The notes under the pieces were generated by a model, which worked only from the letters and a program-made list of their open reading frames with translations, did not search any database and was not told the DNA's origin. From Actinomyces sp. oral taxon 897 (lineage in GTDB: Bacteria; Actinomycetota; Actinomycetes; Actinomycetales; Actinomycetaceae), in the NCBI RefSeq assembly GCF_002999235.1, contig NZ_CP027236.1, positions 2,418,001-2,482,000 on the forward strand: DNA of 64,000 bases. The letters run 5' to 3'. Shown piece after piece: positions 1 through 8,639 of the stretch (the first letter of the stretch is position 1; every line of letters starts with the position of its first letter). The position numbers and the translations under genes are program-made.

Positions 1-690
1 ACCCCGTTCGGTGGTGTTGACCGTGGTCAGGCGGGGTGTGCCCAGGGAGGCAGCCAGGGACAGGCGGTAGTCGGAGACGTCGGTGAGGACCACGTTGCGG
101 GCCCCGGCGTGGCTGGCCAGGGCCGCGCACATCATGCCGATGGGGCCGGCGCCGGTGACCAGCACGTCCTCCCCGGCCAGGGGGAACTGGAGGGTGGTGT
201 GGACGGCGTTGCCGAAGGGGTCGAACAGGGCGCCCAGGTCCGGGTCGATCTCCGCTCCCTGCAGCCACACGTTCCCGGCGGGCACCACCACGTAGTCGGC
301 GAAGGCGCCGTCGCGGTTGACGCCGATGGAGCTGACGGCTTGGCACATCTGACGTCGTCCTGCCCGGCAGTTGCGGCAGCGCCCGCAGGTGACGTGCCCC
401 TCCACGCTCACCCGCTGGCCCACGGACAGGGTGCCTGAGGTGGCGCCGTCCAGGGAGCTGCCCACCCCGGGGCCGAGCTCGACGATCTCGCCGTAGAACT
501 CGTGGCCCAGGGTCTGGGGCGGATGGAGCTCGGCGGCCGCGAAGTCGTCCCAGCCGGCCAGGTGCAGGTCGGTACCGCACAGGCCGGTGCGCATGACCCG
601 GATCTTGACCTCCCCGAAGCCGGGCGTGGGCTCGGGGACGTCCTGAAGCTCCAGGCCGGGGCCGGGCGCGGGCTTGCGTAGTGCACGCAT
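1..690 (-). CDS. tdh: L-threonine 3-dehydrogenase, zinc-dependent (C-terminus beyond window)
   Basis: Medium-chain zinc alcohol dehydrogenase fold, probably oxidising L-threonine to 2-amino-3-ketobutyrate with NAD+. Only the first 230 codons lie in the window; the gene runs off the left edge. The reading frame begins MRALRKPAPG. Cys38 (in GLCGTDLH), His63 and Glu64 (in LGHEFYGE) match the catalytic zinc site numbering of bacterial Tdh. A structural-zinc loop with four cysteines (CGRCRNCRAGRRQMC) follows at about residues 112-126. The Rossmann start (LVTGAGPIGMMCAA) is also visible. Other zinc-dependent polyol dehydrogenases share this layout, so substrate is inferred from overall similarity. 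The partner 2-amino-3-ketobutyrate ligase is not in view. Confidence 0.82.
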   Translation of the reverse strand, partial: MRALRKPAPGPGLELQDVPEPTPGFGEVKIRVMRTGLCGTDLHLAGWDDFAAAELHPPQTLGHEFYGEIVELGPGVGSSLDGATSGTLSVGQRVSVEGHVTCGRCRNCRAGRRQMCQAVSSIGVNRDGAFADYVVVPAGNVWLQGAEIDPDLGALFDPFGNAVHTTLQFPLAGEDVLVTGAGPIGMMCAALASHAGARNVVLTDVSDYRLSLAASLGTPRLTTVNTTERG

Positions 691-827
691 TATGTCTCCG
701 TTGACGTCAGGAAGGGCTGGGCACCGGTCCGCGGGGCCCACCTGCGCATATGGTAGCCCGGGAGGCCGGTGGTGACGCTCAGGTCACCGGCGGGTCAGGC
801 CGCGTGGTCAGCCGGGGGCCGCTCCGG

Positions 828-2675
828 TCAGGCCGGGGGCCGTGCGGCCGAGGTCGCATGGTCAGCCGAGGTTGCGTGGTCAGCCGGGGCCTCACGGTCG
901 GCCGGAGCCGTGTGGTCGGCGTCGGCTGCCGCGTCGTGGCGGGCGAAGCTGGTGGTACGTGAGCCCGGTCTGCCGTTGACGACCACCAGCCCGGCGTCCC
1001 GCAGTGCCCTGAGCGCGTAGGACGCCTGGCGTGCGCTCAGGCCGGTGGCGGCCGCCACCTGGGCGGTGCTGGCGGGGCCGTCCGCCAGTGCCTCCCAGGT
1101 GGCCGGGGCGTTCCTGCTCAGCCTGCGCAGGGCCTCCGGCGTCGTCCCGGCGGGAACCCCCTCCTGGGCCGGGCTGCCGACGGCCGGGCCAGTAGGCTGG
1201 TCCGGGCCAGGGGACTGGGCCGCGAGGGAGTAGGCCGTGGAGCCCCGGGTCCCTGTCTGCACGGCGTAGCCACGGGAGACCAGCGTGTGGAGATCCTGCC
1301 GGGCCCGCACGGTGTCCACGCCAAAGCGCCGTCGGTAGCCGGCGTTCGTCCAGGTGGTCCCGTGCCGCATGTCCACCAGGGCGTGGCGCTGGGGGACGGT
1401 GAGGTCCTGGGCACCCAGCTCGCCCAGCCACTCCAGATCCTGAGGGAGCAGGAGGGCCGCGCGTGGCACGATCGCGGTGAACCGCACACCGGTGTCCTGG
1501 AACCTGACAGGCTCCATGTCGGCGGCGGCCAGCGCCTGCTGGGCGGCACGGATTCCTGAGCCGAGGCCCTCGATGACGCGATGGCCGTCAGGAGCTGAGA
1601 CAAAGGTGCAGATCTGGTAGAGGTACTCGTTGACCGCGGACTTGCCGTCACGGGTTCCGAGCTGGTCCACGCTCAGGCCGTACAGGCCTCCAGGGCTGCC
1701 AATGACCAGCTTGTCACGCAGCAGGCGGATCTCAACCCTCTTGGTCAGGGCGGGCTCGGAGAGGTCGCGGTGGACCAAGGCGTTGGCCACCAGCTCGCGG
1801 ACGACCAGGGAGGGGTACTCCACCTGGTCGTAGCCGTGACCGTGACGGAACCTGATGGTGCGGTCGGCCACGCGGTCCACCCAGCTGACGGCCGCGTCCA
1901 GCATGGCGGGCACCGGGCCGGTGATGTCCAGGCGGTCGGTGGCGCGGACGCCGTCGACCGCCTCAGGGCCGGGTAGGTACGCCGCCGTAATGGACAGCGC
2001 CGGCAGGAAACGCTGAGGGTAGGTGCCGAGCGCGTACAGGCCCGCGCGGGTGAGGGTGCCGTCTTCGGTGACGACGTTGAGGTTGAGGAGGATGTCCTCC
2101 TCGGTCGCGTTGGCCAGGGCGGTGCTGCCCCGGCGGACGTTGCCCACGAAGGTGGCGACCAGCCCCGCGTCGAGGTCCTCCTTCCCGGTCGCGGCGACGC
2201 CGTGGGAGTCCTCGCGCGGACGGGTGTGGCGTAGCAGGAGCTGCTGCTCCTCCTGGGAGGACATGCGGTAGTCGCCGTCGTACTGACGCAGGTAGGCGTA
2301 CTTGGTCTCACGCCAGCGGCAGGGCTTGTCCCCGTCAGAGGACTCACGCACGTTGACCGCCAGCACCGTCAGGGACCCGAGCCTGATTGTGTGGACGTCT
2401 ACGCCTATGGGGGAGGAGAAGCCGTTGCGTGCCAGGTTGCTCACACGCTTGGCGAGTTCGTGTGGGTGGCTGACCCCGACGACGTTCAGCGGCTTCTCCG
2501 TGACACCCAGGAGGATCGTGCCGCCCCCGGGCAGGTTGGCGAAGGCGCTCAGCGTGGGGGCGATGGAGGACGAGGAGTACTCGGAGAAGGTCTTGGCCTC
2601 CAGGTGGAGGTTGTCCCCACCCTCCTGGTCGAGCTGAGCAAGGGCCTCGGTGAGGTCGTTGGTGTCAAGGACCAT
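828..2675 (-). CDS. AlbA_2-domain ATP-binding transcriptional regulator
   Basis: About 615 residues. The N-terminal part (roughly residues 10-150) is an AlbA_2/Schlafen-like module, with LHLEAKTF and FANLPGGGTILLGV. A GHKL-like ATP-binding region follows, with RELVANALVHRDLS and SPGGLYGL near residues 290-335. Two winged-helix-like segments come next (around VDTVRARQDLHTL and LSARQASYALRAL). The C-terminus is a repetitive Ala/Asp/His tail (ADHATSADHATS) encoded by an 18-bp-like repeat. This architecture is known from putative HTH regulators of the divergent AAA-4/AlbA_2 group. I start at the ATG at 2675 rather than the 12 codons further upstream, because those lie in the 21-bp iterated repeat. 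That repeat sits immediately upstream and suggests autoregulation, which is inference. Ligand and targets are unknown. Confidence 0.8.
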   Translation of the reverse strand: MVLDTNDLTEALAQLDQEGGDNLHLEAKTFSEYSSSSIAPTLSAFANLPGGGTILLGVTEKPLNVVGVSHPHELAKRVSNLARNGFSSPIGVDVHTIRLGSLTVLAVNVRESSDGDKPCRWRETKYAYLRQYDGDYRMSSQEEQQLLLRHTRPREDSHGVAATGKEDLDAGLVATFVGNVRRGSTALANATEEDILLNLNVVTEDGTLTRAGLYALGTYPQRFLPALSITAAYLPGPEAVDGVRATDRLDITGPVPAMLDAAVSWVDRVADRTIRFRHGHGYDQVEYPSLVVRELVANALVHRDLSEPALTKRVEIRLLRDKLVIGSPGGLYGLSVDQLGTRDGKSAVNEYLYQICTFVSAPDGHRVIEGLGSGIRAAQQALAAADMEPVRFQDTGVRFTAIVPRAALLLPQDLEWLGELGAQDLTVPQRHALVDMRHGTTWTNAGYRRRFGVDTVRARQDLHTLVSRGYAVQTGTRGSTAYSLAAQSPGPDQPTGPAVGSPAQEGVPAGTTPEALRRLSRNAPATWEALADGPASTAQVAAATGLSARQASYALRALRDAGLVVVNGRPGSRTTSFARHDAAADADHTAPADREAPADHATSADHATSAARPPA

Positions 2676-2683
2676 GCCAAGAA

Positions 2684-2840
2684 GTGTCGAGGAGGGCGGC
2701 AGAAGTGTCAAGGAGGCCAGGAAAAGTGTCTAGCTGGGCACAGATTGTGTCGAGGAGGGCTCCAGAAGTGTTGAGGAGGCCAGTGAGAGTGTCAAGGAGG
2801 GGAGCAAAAGTGTCTAGCTGGGTGGTGGGAGTGTTGAGGA
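2684..2840 (-). repeat. Eight-copy 21-bp iterated repeat (candidate operator array)
   Basis: The motif GTG-T(C/T), usually followed by an AGGAGG-like run, starts at 2684, 2705, 2726, 2747, 2768, 2789, 2810 and 2831. The period is exactly 21 bp, or two helical turns. A ninth GTGTC at 2662 lies inside the first codons of the AlbA_2 gene. Read on the gene's strand the unit is CCTCCTNGACACTT. It fills the interval between the stop of the flippase-like gene and the start of the regulator, so it most probably holds the regulator's promoter and operator. Confidence 0.85.
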
Positions 2841-2870
2841 GGGCGCTTGTGACTCCGGTCAGGCCCCGCC

Positions 2871-5618
2871 CTACAGGTCCCCGGCCTTCTGGAGGCGCTG
2901 GAGGCTCAGCCACCCCGCCGGGATGGGGATCCAGAAGGTGACCACCCGGTAGACGATCGCCGTGGACAGCGCCACACCCGAGGGGATGCCCGCGGCCACC
3001 AGGCCCGCCGTCAGCGCCACCTCGACCGGGCCGATGCCGCCGGGGGAGGGCACCACCGAGCCCACCGTGTTGGAGGCCAGGTAGGTGATAGCCAGGACGG
3101 AGAACGGCAGGGTGTAACCGAAGGCCCACAGGCTCGCCGCGAAGGACAGGATGTAGAAGGCGGTCAGCAGCATGGTGCCGCCGATCCCCACGACCAGCCG
3201 GGCCGGGTTGGTCAGCACCCACACCAGACGCGGCCAGACCTGGCGGTAGGTCGGCTCCAGCTTGGACCACACCCAGGAACGCAGCCGTGGCACCAGGCCC
3301 ACGACCCCCGCCACCGCCACCAGGACGACGGCGGACACCATGATCCAGCCCGAGGGCAGTGACAGGGTGGCCGACTGCCCGGTGGCCGCCGCCACCACGA
3401 CCAGCAGGATCGCGGTCACCGCGAACTGGACCACCTGCACCAGGGCGACGGTGGCCACGCCAATGGCCGTGCTCACGCCCTGCCGGTTGAGGTAGCGCAG
3501 GTTGACGGCCGCACCGCCCATGCCCGCCGGGGCCACCAGGCTCACCACCGAGGAGGCCAGGTGCACCTCGGTGCAGCGCCACACGCTCAGACGCAACGGG
3601 GAGAAGGCCACCAGGGCCAGGCCCGCCCCCAGGTAGGTGGTCAGGGAGAAGACCAGCGCCCCCAGGATCCACCACAGGTTCGCGTCCTGCACGGCGGCGC
3701 TGACCTGCTCGAAGTTCATCTGGGCCAGCAGCGTCCAGATCGCCACCATGCCAATGACCGCCATAATGACCGTGCGCGGGCTGAAGCGCTGGACCTTGGC
3801 GGGCTCGGCGTGCGCCGTCGGGGTCAGGGTCACCAGGGCGTCACGCAGCTCCTGGAGGAGCGTGCCGCGTCGTCCCATGGCCTCGCGCGTGGAACGGGGC
3901 AGCACCACCGCCTGGAGCATGGGGGCGATGGAGGCGACCTGCGCCGTCGTCAGCGCCCGGGAGGCCGAGGCGATCGCCTCCTCCACGCCCGCCACGGAGG
4001 CCGTCAGCGCCAGGGTCTGGGCCAGGTCCATGCGCCGGGAGAGCTCACTGGAGATGGTCTCCCCGTCCTCCCAGTCCAGGAGCCAGACGCGGCCGGAGAC
4101 GTCCACCACCGTGGAGGTGGCGTCAATGGCCCGGTGCGCCAGCCCGGCGGCGTGGGCGCGGCGCACCTGCTCCCACAGGTCGTCCAGGAGGCCCGAGGTG
4201 GGCGTGACCTCGCCCAGGGGGCGGGCGCCCACGATGTGGTCGCTGACCATGAGCATGGACTCCCCGGACTCGGCCATTCCCGTCAGGCCGGGGACGCGGA
4301 CGTTGGCGCGTCGGGCCGACAGGGTCATGAGGGCGGTGTGCTCGGCCGCCGAGCGCACCGACATGTCCCGGCTGCTGGGGGCCAGGCCGCGGATACGCAT
4401 ACGGTCCCACAGGGTGGACACGAACCCGGCCACCTGCCGGTCGGCGTCCAGGACGGTGACGTCGCGGCGGATGCCGCTGGTGTCCCACACGGCGTAGAGG
4501 CGGTGGTCGGACAGGGCCTCCTGGGACAGCGCGGTGGAGGAGGCCTCGGTCAGGACGGCGTCCAGGTCCACCTGCGGGTCGGGAACGATGGTCTCCGCGG
4601 GCTCCGTGGACTCCGTGTCCCCGGCGGCGTCCTGGCCGTCCTCGTCCGGGCGGGGGGAGTCGTCCTGCGCCCCCGGGCCCAGGGGCTCCTCCGGCGTGGC
4701 CCGGGGGATGATCAGGGGCGCCTCCCGGACCTGCTCGGTGTAGCCCAGGGGGCTCTGGGTGGTGACCCTCCAGGCCCGGACGTCGGGGGCGACGTCGAGG
4801 CGTACCACCCGGGCGGCGTCGATCCCGGCCCGGCGCAGGGCCCGGATGAAGGCGATCCCGAAGGCCCGCTCGTCGCGTACCCCGAAGACGTAGCGCAGGG
4901 CCAGGCCGATCCCCCGCCCCAGGAGCACGGAGATGAGGACCCCGGCCAGCGGTATGGCTCCCCGCAGGACCGACAGGGTGGTGATCGTCCACAGGGCCAC
5001 CCAGGAGTAGCGCACCACCGGTGAGCTGCGCCGTTCCCCGGCCATGGTCAGCAGGGCGGCCAGCCCGGAGAAGATCACCGAGATACCGACCCGGCTGTGG
5101 CCGCTGACGACGACCGTCAGCCCGCGCACCAGGGAGTCCGGCCCCCAGGTGTTGATCATCCGCAGGACCAGGTTGCCCGAGGCGAAGCCGATGGCGGCGG
5201 CGGCGGCCGACTCCCCGGCGCTGCGCCAGGAGCGCCTCAGGAGGCACTCGATGAGTACCGCCATGGGCACGACGAAGGTCACCAGGCCCTCAATGGTCTG
5301 GATAGGCAGGACCAGGATCCTGCCGAGCACGCCGGTCAGGACGTTCTGGACGTCGTTGGTCACCGCCCTGGTGGTGGAGCTGGCGTAGATCGACAGGACC
5401 ACCAGGGACGCGATCCCCAGGACTGCCAGGCCCAGGTCCAGGAGATCCTCGGCACGGTGGGTGCGCCGTGGGGCCGCGTCCACCAGGAGCGTGCTGGAGC
5501 GCGGGGCGGGCTGCTTGGGCTCGGGGGTGGTCGTGGGCGTCACCCCGATCCGGGGGATTCCCACCGGGGAGGTGGGCGGCGTGGGCGCCGCCTCGGGTGC
5601 TGGTGCCGTGTCGGTCAT
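2871..5618 (-). CDS. Flippase-like (LPG synthase TM family) membrane protein with kinase-like segment
   Basis: 915 residues. A Pro/Ala-rich N-terminus (1-50) is followed by several hydrophobic segments (residues ~60-270). A soluble middle part (about 300-620) contains a protein-kinase-like stretch: LAHRAIDATSTVVDVSGRVWLLDWEDG, where the HRD-like and DFG-like positions read HRA and DWE. Another hydrophobic block (about 640-915) resembles the lysylphosphatidylglycerol synthase transmembrane/UPF0104 family (GMGGAAVNLRYLNRQGVSTA; PSPGGIGPVEVALT). Related actinobacterial proteins are annotated as flippase-like or lysylphosphatidylglycerol synthetases. There is no C-terminal aminoacyl-transferase domain, so a complete MprF function is not supported. 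The kinase-like part looks inactive and may bind a ligand. The gene stands alone on this strand, with 500 bp of non-coding DNA upstream. Confidence 0.75.
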   Translation of the reverse strand: MTDTAPAPEAAPTPPTSPVGIPRIGVTPTTTPEPKQPAPRSSTLLVDAAPRRTHRAEDLLDLGLAVLGIASLVVLSIYASSTTRAVTNDVQNVLTGVLGRILVLPIQTIEGLVTFVVPMAVLIECLLRRSWRSAGESAAAAAIGFASGNLVLRMINTWGPDSLVRGLTVVVSGHSRVGISVIFSGLAALLTMAGERRSSPVVRYSWVALWTITTLSVLRGAIPLAGVLISVLLGRGIGLALRYVFGVRDERAFGIAFIRALRRAGIDAARVVRLDVAPDVRAWRVTTQSPLGYTEQVREAPLIIPRATPEEPLGPGAQDDSPRPDEDGQDAAGDTESTEPAETIVPDPQVDLDAVLTEASSTALSQEALSDHRLYAVWDTSGIRRDVTVLDADRQVAGFVSTLWDRMRIRGLAPSSRDMSVRSAAEHTALMTLSARRANVRVPGLTGMAESGESMLMVSDHIVGARPLGEVTPTSGLLDDLWEQVRRAHAAGLAHRAIDATSTVVDVSGRVWLLDWEDGETISSELSRRMDLAQTLALTASVAGVEEAIASASRALTTAQVASIAPMLQAVVLPRSTREAMGRRGTLLQELRDALVTLTPTAHAEPAKVQRFSPRTVIMAVIGMVAIWTLLAQMNFEQVSAAVQDANLWWILGALVFSLTTYLGAGLALVAFSPLRLSVWRCTEVHLASSVVSLVAPAGMGGAAVNLRYLNRQGVSTAIGVATVALVQVVQFAVTAILLVVVAAATGQSATLSLPSGWIMVSAVVLVAVAGVVGLVPRLRSWVWSKLEPTYRQVWPRLVWVLTNPARLVVGIGGTMLLTAFYILSFAASLWAFGYTLPFSVLAITYLASNTVGSVVPSPGGIGPVEVALTAGLVAAGIPSGVALSTAIVYRVVTFWIPIPAGWLSLQRLQKAGDL

Positions 5619-6184
5619 GCTACGAGCCTACGGGAGACGGGGTGGGGGTGCGGGGTGGATGGTGGCATGAGGCCCCACCTCTCCTTAAGGTCCCCGTGGG
5701 TGCTGTGCGGCGCGGCTGGCACGGGCCCAGATGGCGTCCTGGCGGCCGTGGTCCCTGGATGCCTGCACGGACCGTTCCCGACCTCGCTGGTATTCACGGC
5801 CGCGGTGGAGGTGGCACCCGGTTCTGTCGCAATCTGAGGATCAGAACGGAGGGCACCCTTGACCACGCCGAGGTCCAGGCCCCTGACCTGCGTGGACATT
5901 GAGTGTACAAAGGTGGGAGCGGGGTGGGGTCGCCTCTGATCCTCAGATTGCGACACGTGCGGGGATCCGGGATGACAGACGGTCGAGGAATTACTTGTGG
6001 TATTGCATAGTCAACCTAGATCTGCGTCGGGAGACATGACAGGCGGCCCGTCCTTCACCCCTCGCGACCAGGTCCTGTCGTGTCCGCACGCACTCCGCAG
6101 GCACGACGGCGCGGGTCCCCCTCTTGAGGTGTGACGACGCTAACCTGGAGGTCCGACCCGCCGAGCTCGATCACAGGAGCCTGT
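5619..6184. other. Intergenic region between divergent genes
   Basis: 566 bp between the flippase-like gene (-) and the sialate esterase (+). Besides the 131-bp inverted-repeat element at 5825-5955 I see no supported gene. A 113-codon minus-strand frame (5615-5956) begins inside the right repeat arm, and its composition is unlike a real protein. Confidence 0.5.
5825..5955. repeat. 131-bp element with perfect 21-bp terminal inverted repeats
   Basis: The left arm at 5825-5845 (TGTCGCAATCTGAGGATCAG plus A) is the exact reverse complement of 5935-5955. They enclose 89 bp. The size and structure are those of a MITE-like remnant or a large stem-loop. I see no target-site duplication flanking it and no transposase. 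Confidence 0.75.
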
Positions 6185-7924
6185 ATGACCAGCGCCCTGA
6201 CCCTTGCCACCCCCTTCACCGACCACCTGGTCCTCCAGCAGGGCAGGCCGGTCCGGGTCTGGGGGCGTGCCTCGCCCGGGGCCGACATCGAGGTGAGCCT
6301 GCTGGCCGGCCAGGACGCCACGGAGCAGGTGCTGGCCGGCGCCGTCGGGAGGAGCGACGCGGCAGGACGCTGGGAGACCGTGCTGGAGCCCCAGGAGGCG
6401 GCACGCGGGCTGCGGCTGTGGGTGTCGGACGGGGAGATGAGCGTCCTGTGCGAGGACGTGGCCGTGGGGGAGGTCTGGGTCGCGGGCGGGCAGTCCAATA
6501 TGGAGTACCTCCTGGGCTTTGACGCGGAGTACGAGGCCCTGAGCGCCCTGGCGCCCGACCCTGACGTGCGTTTCCTGGACGTGGCCAAGACCTGTTACCC
6601 GGGCCAGCTGGAGGAGCACGACTACTCCGCCTTCAGCCACTGGCACACCGCCACCTACGAGGACCTCCCCTGGTTCTCCGCCGTCCCCTACTTCCTGGCC
6701 ACGAGGCTGTCGCGGCGCCTGGGGGTGCCGGTCGGCGTCATCGGCTGCACCTGGGGCGGGACCCCCGGCACGACCTGGTGCCCCGCGCAGAGCCTGCGGG
6801 GCACGGGCGCGCAGGTGTGGCTCACCGAGTACGAGCAGGCCGCCGCGCGCACCACGCCGCACGCCCACCTGGCCGCCGCGCGCCGCTCGCGGATGATCGA
6901 CCTGTCCCGGCCCTTCGCGGACCCCCGGTTCGTCAGGATGATGTACCCGGGCTACTCGCGCCTGGCCCAGCGCCTCATCACCCCCACCTTCCGGTACCTC
7001 ACGCCCCTGCCGCTGGGTCCCGCCCACCCCGGCCGCCCCGGGGGCCTGTTCGAGACCATGGTCAGCCAGGTCGCCGGGTACACCGCCCGCGGCCTGCTGT
7101 GGTACCAGGGGGAGTCCGACTGGCCGCACCCCCAGGCCTACGCCGACGTCATGGGCGCCGTCGTCTCCTCCTGGCGCCAGGCCTGGGGGGAGGACCTGCC
7201 CTTCCTGGCCGTCGAGCTGGCGCCCCTCCAGGAGTGGCTGGGCACCTCGGGCGACGCCTTCCCCCTGATCCGGGCGGCCCAGGCGCAGGTGGCCGACACC
7301 GTCCCGGGCGTGTGGCTGGCTACCAACGGCGACGGCGGCATGCGCTGGGACATCCACCCCAAGCGCAAGCGGCCCGTGGCCGAGCGGCTCACCCTCCTGG
7401 CGCTGCGGCACGTCTACGACCAGGACGTGGACGCCGATGCCCCGGTGGCGCGGCGGGCCGTGCGCCGCGGCAGGCAGGTGGTCATTGAGGTCGACCACGG
7501 CCAGGGGCTGGTGGTTGATGCTGGTCGGGTTGGTGGGCAGGGGCCGGTGGTTGGCCCTGGTCGTGGTGGGTCGGGGTGGGTGGCTGATGCTGGTCGTGGT
7601 GGGCGGGTGGCCGATGCCGACCGGGTCGGCGGCCTGGGCCGCCAGGTGGCTGGCGTCCTGGCTGGGCACTGGCCTGCTGCCGGGCGTCGGGACTCTTCGC
7701 AGGTGGATGAGGGCCCCGGCGTCGTGGAGCTCACCGTCTACCCGCCGTCGGGAGTGCCCAGGCTGCGCGCTCGCGGCCACGTGGAGGGTGACCGCCTGGT
7801 CGTCCGGGCCCCGGTGCCGGTGGGCAGCCAGATTCGTTACGCCTGGTCAGGCTGGTTCACCACGGTGGTGCGCAATGGCGCCGGGATCCCCATGCGCCCC
7901 TTCTGCCTGGTCGTGCAGGAGTAA
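6185..7924 (+). CDS. Sialate O-acetylesterase (SASA/SGNH family)
   Basis: 579 residues. It probably removes O-acetyl groups from sialic acids or other sugars on host glycans. The SGNH serine is in AGGQSNMEYLLG (about residue 103). A conserved block WYQGESDWPHPQAY lies near residue 305, and the Asp/His pair is in RWDIHPKR near residue 382. No clear signal peptide is visible, so the location is uncertain. I chose the ATG at 6185 because AGGAG lies just upstream and the protein aligns from there; an in-frame ATG at 6131 lacks this. A low-complexity Gly/Val/Arg/Asp run encoded at about 7500-7690 interrupts the C-terminal beta domain and looks like a local repeat expansion. A 22-bp repeat array begins 49 bp after the stop. 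Confidence 0.82.
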   Translation: MTSALTLATPFTDHLVLQQGRPVRVWGRASPGADIEVSLLAGQDATEQVLAGAVGRSDAAGRWETVLEPQEAARGLRLWVSDGEMSVLCEDVAVGEVWVAGGQSNMEYLLGFDAEYEALSALAPDPDVRFLDVAKTCYPGQLEEHDYSAFSHWHTATYEDLPWFSAVPYFLATRLSRRLGVPVGVIGCTWGGTPGTTWCPAQSLRGTGAQVWLTEYEQAAARTTPHAHLAAARRSRMIDLSRPFADPRFVRMMYPGYSRLAQRLITPTFRYLTPLPLGPAHPGRPGGLFETMVSQVAGYTARGLLWYQGESDWPHPQAYADVMGAVVSSWRQAWGEDLPFLAVELAPLQEWLGTSGDAFPLIRAAQAQVADTVPGVWLATNGDGGMRWDIHPKRKRPVAERLTLLALRHVYDQDVDADAPVARRAVRRGRQVVIEVDHGQGLVVDAGRVGGQGPVVGPGRGGSGWVADAGRGGRVADADRVGGLGRQVAGVLAGHWPAAGRRDSSQVDEGPGVVELTVYPPSGVPRLRARGHVEGDRLVVRAPVPVGSQIRYAWSGWFTTVVRNGAGIPMRPFCLVVQE

Positions 7925-7973
7925 GGCGGCCCGCTCACCCCGCCCTCCGCCCCCGCGGCGCGCGAGCCCCCGC

Positions 7974-8088
7974 GAGAACGGTACTTATTCGTCGCGAGAA
8001 CGGTACTTATTGCTCGTGAGAACGGTACTTATTCGTCGCGAGAACGGTACTTGTTTGCCGTGAGAACGGGCGCTGTTCGTGACCGTGG
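7974..8088 (+). repeat. 22-bp-period 3'-end repeat array, five units
   Basis: GAGAACGG units start at 7974, 7996, 8018, 8040 and 8062, with an exact 22-bp period. The full core is GAGAACGGTACTTRTT. The last unit is altered (GAGAACGGGCGCTGTTCG), and 8062-8088 is repeated in reverse complement at 8514-8540 with one mismatch. It lies downstream of the sialate esterase, in the same orientation as that gene. Confidence 0.92.
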
Positions 8089-8513
8089 GGTGGCGGGTGC
8101 CTGGGTCTGCCGCGGTCTGGGGCCTTGGGACAGGGGGCGCCCTGCTCCAGGTTCCGGTGGCTTGCTGTCAGCGTAGGTCAGGGGACGACTCCCCGGTTCC
8201 CGTACACCGCCCTGTACTCAGGTCACTGTGCGAGTAAGGGCTCACCACCCGGGGTGGGCTGGTGTGCTGTGTCACCGACATGACGACGTCGGCCATCGCC
8301 CGGGGCGGGTATGGCGCGGACCGTGTGCCGCCGTGCGGGTAGAGGGCGCCAGACCCCGAGGGCGCAAGTGCTCTGGGCGCCACCACCGTGTGCGTAGGGG
8401 TCGCCACCGAGCGGCGGCTGACCACCAGCGTCCGCAGCCGCCACCGTGTGGGTTAGGAACCGCCAGCGGTCCTCTCCGGGGGCGGGGTACCCGAAGAGGA
8501 CCGGGAGCGGCGG
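8089..8513. other. Intergenic spacer between facing repeat arrays
   Basis: 425 bp enclosed by the two oppositely oriented 22-bp arrays, between two convergent genes. Open frames exist on both strands but show no ribosome binding sites or protein-like composition. I see no gene here. Confidence 0.5.
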
Positions 8514-8606
8514 CCACGGTCACGAACAGCACCCGTTCTCACGGCGAATAAGTACCGTTCTCGCGAGGAACAAGTACCGTTCTCACGGCGAATAAGTACC
8601 GTTCTC
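8514..8606 (-). repeat. 22-bp-period 3'-end repeat array, four units
   Basis: Read on the minus strand, GAGAAC begins at 8606, 8584, 8562 and 8540, a 22-bp period. The array lies 33 bp after the stop of the P-type ATPase and points the same way as that gene. Its distal unit matches the distal unit of the array at 7974-8088. Confidence 0.92.
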
Positions 8607-8639
8607 GCGGAGAGCAGGCGGAGAGAGGGCGGGGCGGGG

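Noticed and set aside
2665..3675. 336-aa minus-strand ORF containing LLDT repeats
   Set aside because: Its C-terminal LLDT repeats are a translation of the 21-bp iterons and the rest is an alternate frame of the flippase-like gene.
5615..5956. 113-aa minus-strand ORF upstream of the flippase-like gene
   Set aside because: It starts within an inverted-repeat arm, has no ribosome binding site and shows no recognisable sequence.
7974..8062. CRISPR array
   Set aside because: The 22-bp units are contiguous and nearly identical, without unique spacers, and there are no cas genes.
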